The notes under the pieces: generated by a model | Databases searched by the model: none | What the model was told of the DNA's origin: nothing | What the model saw: the letters and a program-made list of their open reading frames with translations, nothing else | Assembly: GCA_021790615.1 (NCBI GenBank) | Contig: JAJYGW010000354.1 | Span: forward strand, 1 to 6,817 | From: Actinomycetes bacterium | GTDB lineage: Bacteria > Actinomycetota > Acidimicrobiia > Acidimicrobiales > JAKAOS01 | Reading direction: 5' to 3' | DNA: 6,817 nt | Program-made: the position numbers and the translations under genes | Part shown: positions 4,772-6,817 of the stretch, one piece after another | Layout of the letters: the number at the start of each line of letters is the position of its first letter | Position numbering within the stretch: the first letter of the stretch is position 1

Positions 4772-5716
4772 TCAGACCGTCAAGAGGTCTCTCGCGCCGG
4801 TGTCGCTCGAGGGATGGCGGAGCTTGGACATCGCTCGCGCCTCGATCTGGCGGATGCGCTCTCGTGTCAGGTTGAAGTGCTCACCGACCTCCTCGAGCGT
4901 GCGCGGCTCTCCACGGTCCAGCCCGAAGCGCAGGCGAAGGATCTCTCGCTCCCGCTCGTCGAGCGGGGCCAGGAGCCGGGCGATCTCGACGGGGAGGAGG
5001 GCGGTCGCCGCCACCTCGAACGGCGACTCCGCGGCGCGGTCCTCGACCACATCCCCGAGCTCCGCGTCGCCGTCCTCTCGCAGGGGTTCCGAGAGCGACA
5101 GCGGCTCGGCCCGGAAGCGGAGTGCCTCGACGAGCTTGTCCTCGGGCATCTCGACCTCGGCCCCGAGCTCGGCGAGGGTCGCAGGACGGCCGAGCTTCAG
5201 CTCGAGGCGGGCCTGCGCCTTCTGGACGCGGGCGAGCGTGTCGCCCGCATGGACCGGGAGCCGGATCGTGCGTCCGGTGTTGGCGATACCGCGCGTGATC
5301 GCCTGACGGATCCACCAGGTCGCATAGGTGGAGAACTTGAAGCCCTTCCGCCAGTCGAACTTCTCGACGGCATGCATGAGGCCGAGGTTCCCCTCCTGGA
5401 TGAGGTCGAGCAGCGGGAGGCCCGATGCCTGGTACTTCTTCGCAATCGAGACGACGAGACGGAGGTTGGACTCCACGAAGGTCTGCTGCGCGGCCTCGCC
5501 TGCGGTCACCAACCGCCGGAGCTCACGGCGCCGGGGAGCCGAGACGCTGGAACCCTTGGTCTCGAGCTCGTTCCGCGCAGCCACACCGCCCTCGATCGCC
5601 TGAGCGAGGCGGACCTCGTCGTCCTTCGTGAGGAGCGGGTACTGGCCGATGTCCGTCAGGTAGAGACGGACGAGATCTTCCTCGTCCCGATCGACTCGCT
5701 CTTTCGGCAAGCTCAT
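4772..5716 (-). CDS. Primary-like (group 1/2) sigma-70 RNA polymerase sigma factor
   Basis: 314-aa sigma factor that directs RNA polymerase to promoters. Region 1.2 is DLVRLYLTDIGQYPLLT (residues 14-30). Region 2 runs from about 80 to 150: ESNLRLVVSIAKKY, LLDLIQEGNLGLMHAVEKFD, and the -10-recognising FKFSTYATWWIRQAI. Region 3.0 is RTIRLPVH, with region 3 to about 225. Region 4 contains LDEREREILRLRFGL and the -35-binding helix-turn-helix TLEEVGEHFNLTRERIRQIE (273-292). There is no long acidic region 1.1, so it resembles SigB/Hrd-type group 2 factors, or a short primary sigma, rather than stress group 3 or ECF types. I chose ATG at 5716 with AAGG just upstream; an in-frame GTG at 5761 would add 15 unconserved residues. 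It ends tail to tail with selC, and no terminator fits between. It is probably not the target of the nearby RsbW, whose usual clients are group 3 factors. Confidence 0.92.
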   Translation of the reverse strand: MSLPKERVDRDEEDLVRLYLTDIGQYPLLTKDDEVRLAQAIEGGVAARNELETKGSSVSAPRRRELRRLVTAGEAAQQTFVESNLRLVVSIAKKYQASGLPLLDLIQEGNLGLMHAVEKFDWRKGFKFSTYATWWIRQAITRGIANTGRTIRLPVHAGDTLARVQKAQARLELKLGRPATLAELGAEVEMPEDKLVEALRFRAEPLSLSEPLREDGDAELGDVVEDRAAESPFEVAATALLPVEIARLLAPLDEREREILRLRFGLDRGEPRTLEEVGEHFNLTRERIRQIEARAMSKLRHPSSDTGARDLLTV

Positions 5717-5857
5717 GACCCTTCTTCTGGCGACAACACTCGTACCGACGGATTGTCCCACTGCGACCGAGCGCCTCCGGGTGCTAGGTCGGATCCTCCC
5801 CCCCGATCCGGGAAACCACCTCCCAGACCTCTCGTGGTGGTGAGCGTAACCGGCACG
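5717..5857 (-). promoter_or_regulatory. Upstream region of the sigma gene with two inverted repeats
   Basis: This 141-bp gap separates the ferritin-like stop from the sigma start and should hold the sigma promoter. Two inverted repeats occur: CGGATC/GATCCG (5790-5795, 5805-5810, 9-base loop) and ACCACC/GGTGGT (5815-5820, 5836-5841, 15-base loop). Neither is followed by a T-run, so they do not look like intrinsic terminators. A weak ECF-like pair on the minus strand, GGGAC (5759-5755), 17 bases, GTT (5737-5735), would place a start site roughly 10 bases before the ATG. That would fit a stress-induced group 2 sigma gene, but the match is loose and would be lost if translation began at GTG 5761. 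Confidence 0.3.
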
Positions 5858-6475
5858 TCAAGGGCCGTCGGCCGGTGGCGGGGGGCCGGGCACCAGCCCG
5901 CCTGCGTCGACGAGACACGTCTCCGCCCTGGCGACCAACCTCGCCGTCTCCCCGACCACGACCGCCGAGACGAGCAGCGACTGCAGCGCCCGCTCCCCGG
6001 CCTCCCAGTGGCGGAGCTCGTCGGTCTGCACGAGCTCCGTTGCGCGCAGCACCGGGCCATCCGCAACCGGTGAGGCACCTTCGAGCTGCTCCCCATAGGC
6101 ACCGACCAAGCGGGGAACCACCACGCGGTAGGCGACGGCGAGGCGCCCGAGGCCCGCCTGCTCGTCCGAGAGCCCGGCCAGGAGTGCGGTGAGCGGAGCG
6201 ACCAGCGCGCCCGCCGCCCCGGCCTCGGTCGGGGGAAGGAGCGCCAGCTGGGCGCCGAGGAGCTCCGCATGCCAGGCGTGGTGACGCGCGTGGACGTCGA
6301 GGAGGACCGCCAGTGCCGGCTCGACAGCCATCTGCGCGCCACGACCCAGCTCGGCGAAGAGCCAGCTCTCGGCGGCCGCCTGCAGGGCCACGCGGCGGCG
6401 GAGCTCGGAGCCGCTCCAGCGGCTCGCCACCGCCGGCCGAGATCCGAGGTGCAGGCCGGGGTGTCGGACGGACAT
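5858..6475 (-). CDS. Ferritin-like helical protein, function unknown
   Basis: About 205 aa, mostly helical, Ala/Leu-rich, with no signal peptide; I do not recognise a named family. The pattern suggests a four-helix ferritin-like bundle. Helix 1 has LQAAAESWLFAEL (Glu36), helix 2 is histidine-rich (DVHARHHAWHAEL, His62, 65, 66, 69), helix 3 has YGEQLE (Glu129), and helix 4 has TDELRHWEAGE (Glu153-x-x-His156). Carboxylate and ExxH positions on successive helices resemble a diiron site, but helix 2 lacks a canonical ExxH. A Pro-rich tail ends the protein. I chose ATG 6475. GTG at 6502 would overlap the upstream transporter stop as GTGA (translational coupling) and GTG 6514 is also possible; none has a strong Shine-Dalgarno. 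It follows the EamA transporter gene closely and is probably in its operon. Confidence 0.7.
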   Translation of the reverse strand: MSVRHPGLHLGSRPAVASRWSGSELRRRVALQAAAESWLFAELGRGAQMAVEPALAVLLDVHARHHAWHAELLGAQLALLPPTEAGAAGALVAPLTALLAGLSDEQAGLGRLAVAYRVVVPRLVGAYGEQLEGASPVADGPVLRATELVQTDELRHWEAGERALQSLLVSAVVVGETARLVARAETCLVDAGGLVPGPPPPADGP

Positions 6476-6498
6476 GCCAGAGCTTCGCGCGCCGCCCC

Positions 6499-6817
6499 TC
6501 ACCCGGGCGAACACGGCCTCGCCCCGGCGCCCGTGCCGGAGCTGGTGCCGGGATCGGGCTCGGGAGGTCGCGCACGGTCGCTCCCGAGCTCGCTCAGCAC
6601 GATCGCGACGAGGATCACGCCGGCCCCGGCGAGACCGGTGGGCGAGAGCGTGTCACCGAGCACCAGCCCGACGAGCGCGGCCGTCACCGGTTCGGCGAGG
6701 AGCAGGATGGCCGTACGCGAGGGCTCGACCCGACGCTGCCCCCAGGTCTGGAGCCCGTACGCGACCATGGAGCCGAGCACCGCCGTGGCGCCGACCGCCA
6801 CCAGAGCTCCCGCGCCG
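6499..6817 (-). CDS. EamA/DMT-family transporter, C-terminal fragment
   Basis: C-terminal 105 codons of a drug/metabolite-transporter superfamily permease; the start lies beyond the right edge. The last transmembrane helices of an EamA repeat are clear. They include GATAVLGSMVAYGLQTWGQR, then VEPSRTAILLLAEPVTAALV, where the LLAEPVTAALVG block matches the family's conserved Glu-Pro motif, then GLVLGDTLSP and the final span GLAGAGVILVAIVLSEL. A hydrophilic Pro/Gly-rich cytoplasmic tail of about 30 residues closes the protein. These permeases export or import small metabolites (amino acids, nucleotides and others); the substrate cannot be told from this piece. The ferritin-like gene follows at once. 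Confidence 0.85.
   Translation of the reverse strand, partial: GAGALVAVGATAVLGSMVAYGLQTWGQRRVEPSRTAILLLAEPVTAALVGLVLGDTLSPTGLAGAGVILVAIVLSELGSDRARPPEPDPGTSSGTGAGARPCSPG

Noticed and set aside
5788..5820. Possible SigB-type promoter (GTTTCC ... GGGAGG) upstream of the sigma gene
   Set aside because: The spacing is only 10 bases and the -10 part lacks the GGGWAW pattern, so it falls outside the consensus.
4643..6073. 476-codon plus-strand open frame across selC and opposite the sigma gene
   Set aside because: It reads through a folded tRNA and is antisense to a textbook sigma-70 protein, so it is a shadow.

Overview
This window is GC-rich throughout and reads as chromosomal DNA from a high-GC actinobacterium (Actinomycetota). 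The closest layout I can recall is the Mycobacterium tuberculosis block Rv2690c / ceoB / ceoC, in which an APC-type permease is divergent from two TrkA-like proteins. Frequent GTG starts and -10-like boxes lying almost on top of start codons (probable leaderless mRNAs) fit this phylum. I cannot assign a genus. No mobile element, CRISPR array or sign of recent transfer is visible.

Region 1 (1-2647) looks like a potassium uptake block. On the minus strand is the N-terminal two thirds of a KimA/APC-type K+ permease, which runs off the left edge. Divergent from it are two TrkA-type RCK proteins, ceoB and ceoC, which overlap by ATGA. No TrkH/KtrB channel is present, so the nearest candidate membrane partner for the RCK pair is the permease.

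Region 2 (2695-3741) is an anti-sigma partner-switching pair on the minus strand: an STAS antagonist (rsbV-like) followed by a serine kinase / anti-sigma factor (rsbW-like). It is preceded by a strong Shine-Dalgarno and a very good SigB/SigF-type promoter (GTTTTC-N14-GGGTAG). This suggests autoregulation by a group 3 sigma factor encoded elsewhere. The same intergenic space carries a 23-bp-period direct repeat and a near-leaderless promoter for the next gene.

Region 3 (3742-4761) holds a HAD-IB (SerB-like) phosphatase with a C-terminal membrane anchor. Converging on its 3' end is a 24-residue single-span membrane microprotein with a leaderless-type promoter. A complete selenocysteine tRNA gene (selC, anticodon TCA) follows, so the organism very probably makes selenoproteins, although no selA, selB, selD or selenoprotein gene lies in the window.

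Region 4 (4772-6817) is all on the minus strand. It contains a primary-like (group 1/2) sigma-70 factor tail to tail with selC, a helical ferritin-like protein of unknown function, and the C-terminal end of an EamA/DMT transporter that runs off the right edge. The ferritin-like gene lies immediately after the transporter gene and they are probably co-transcribed.
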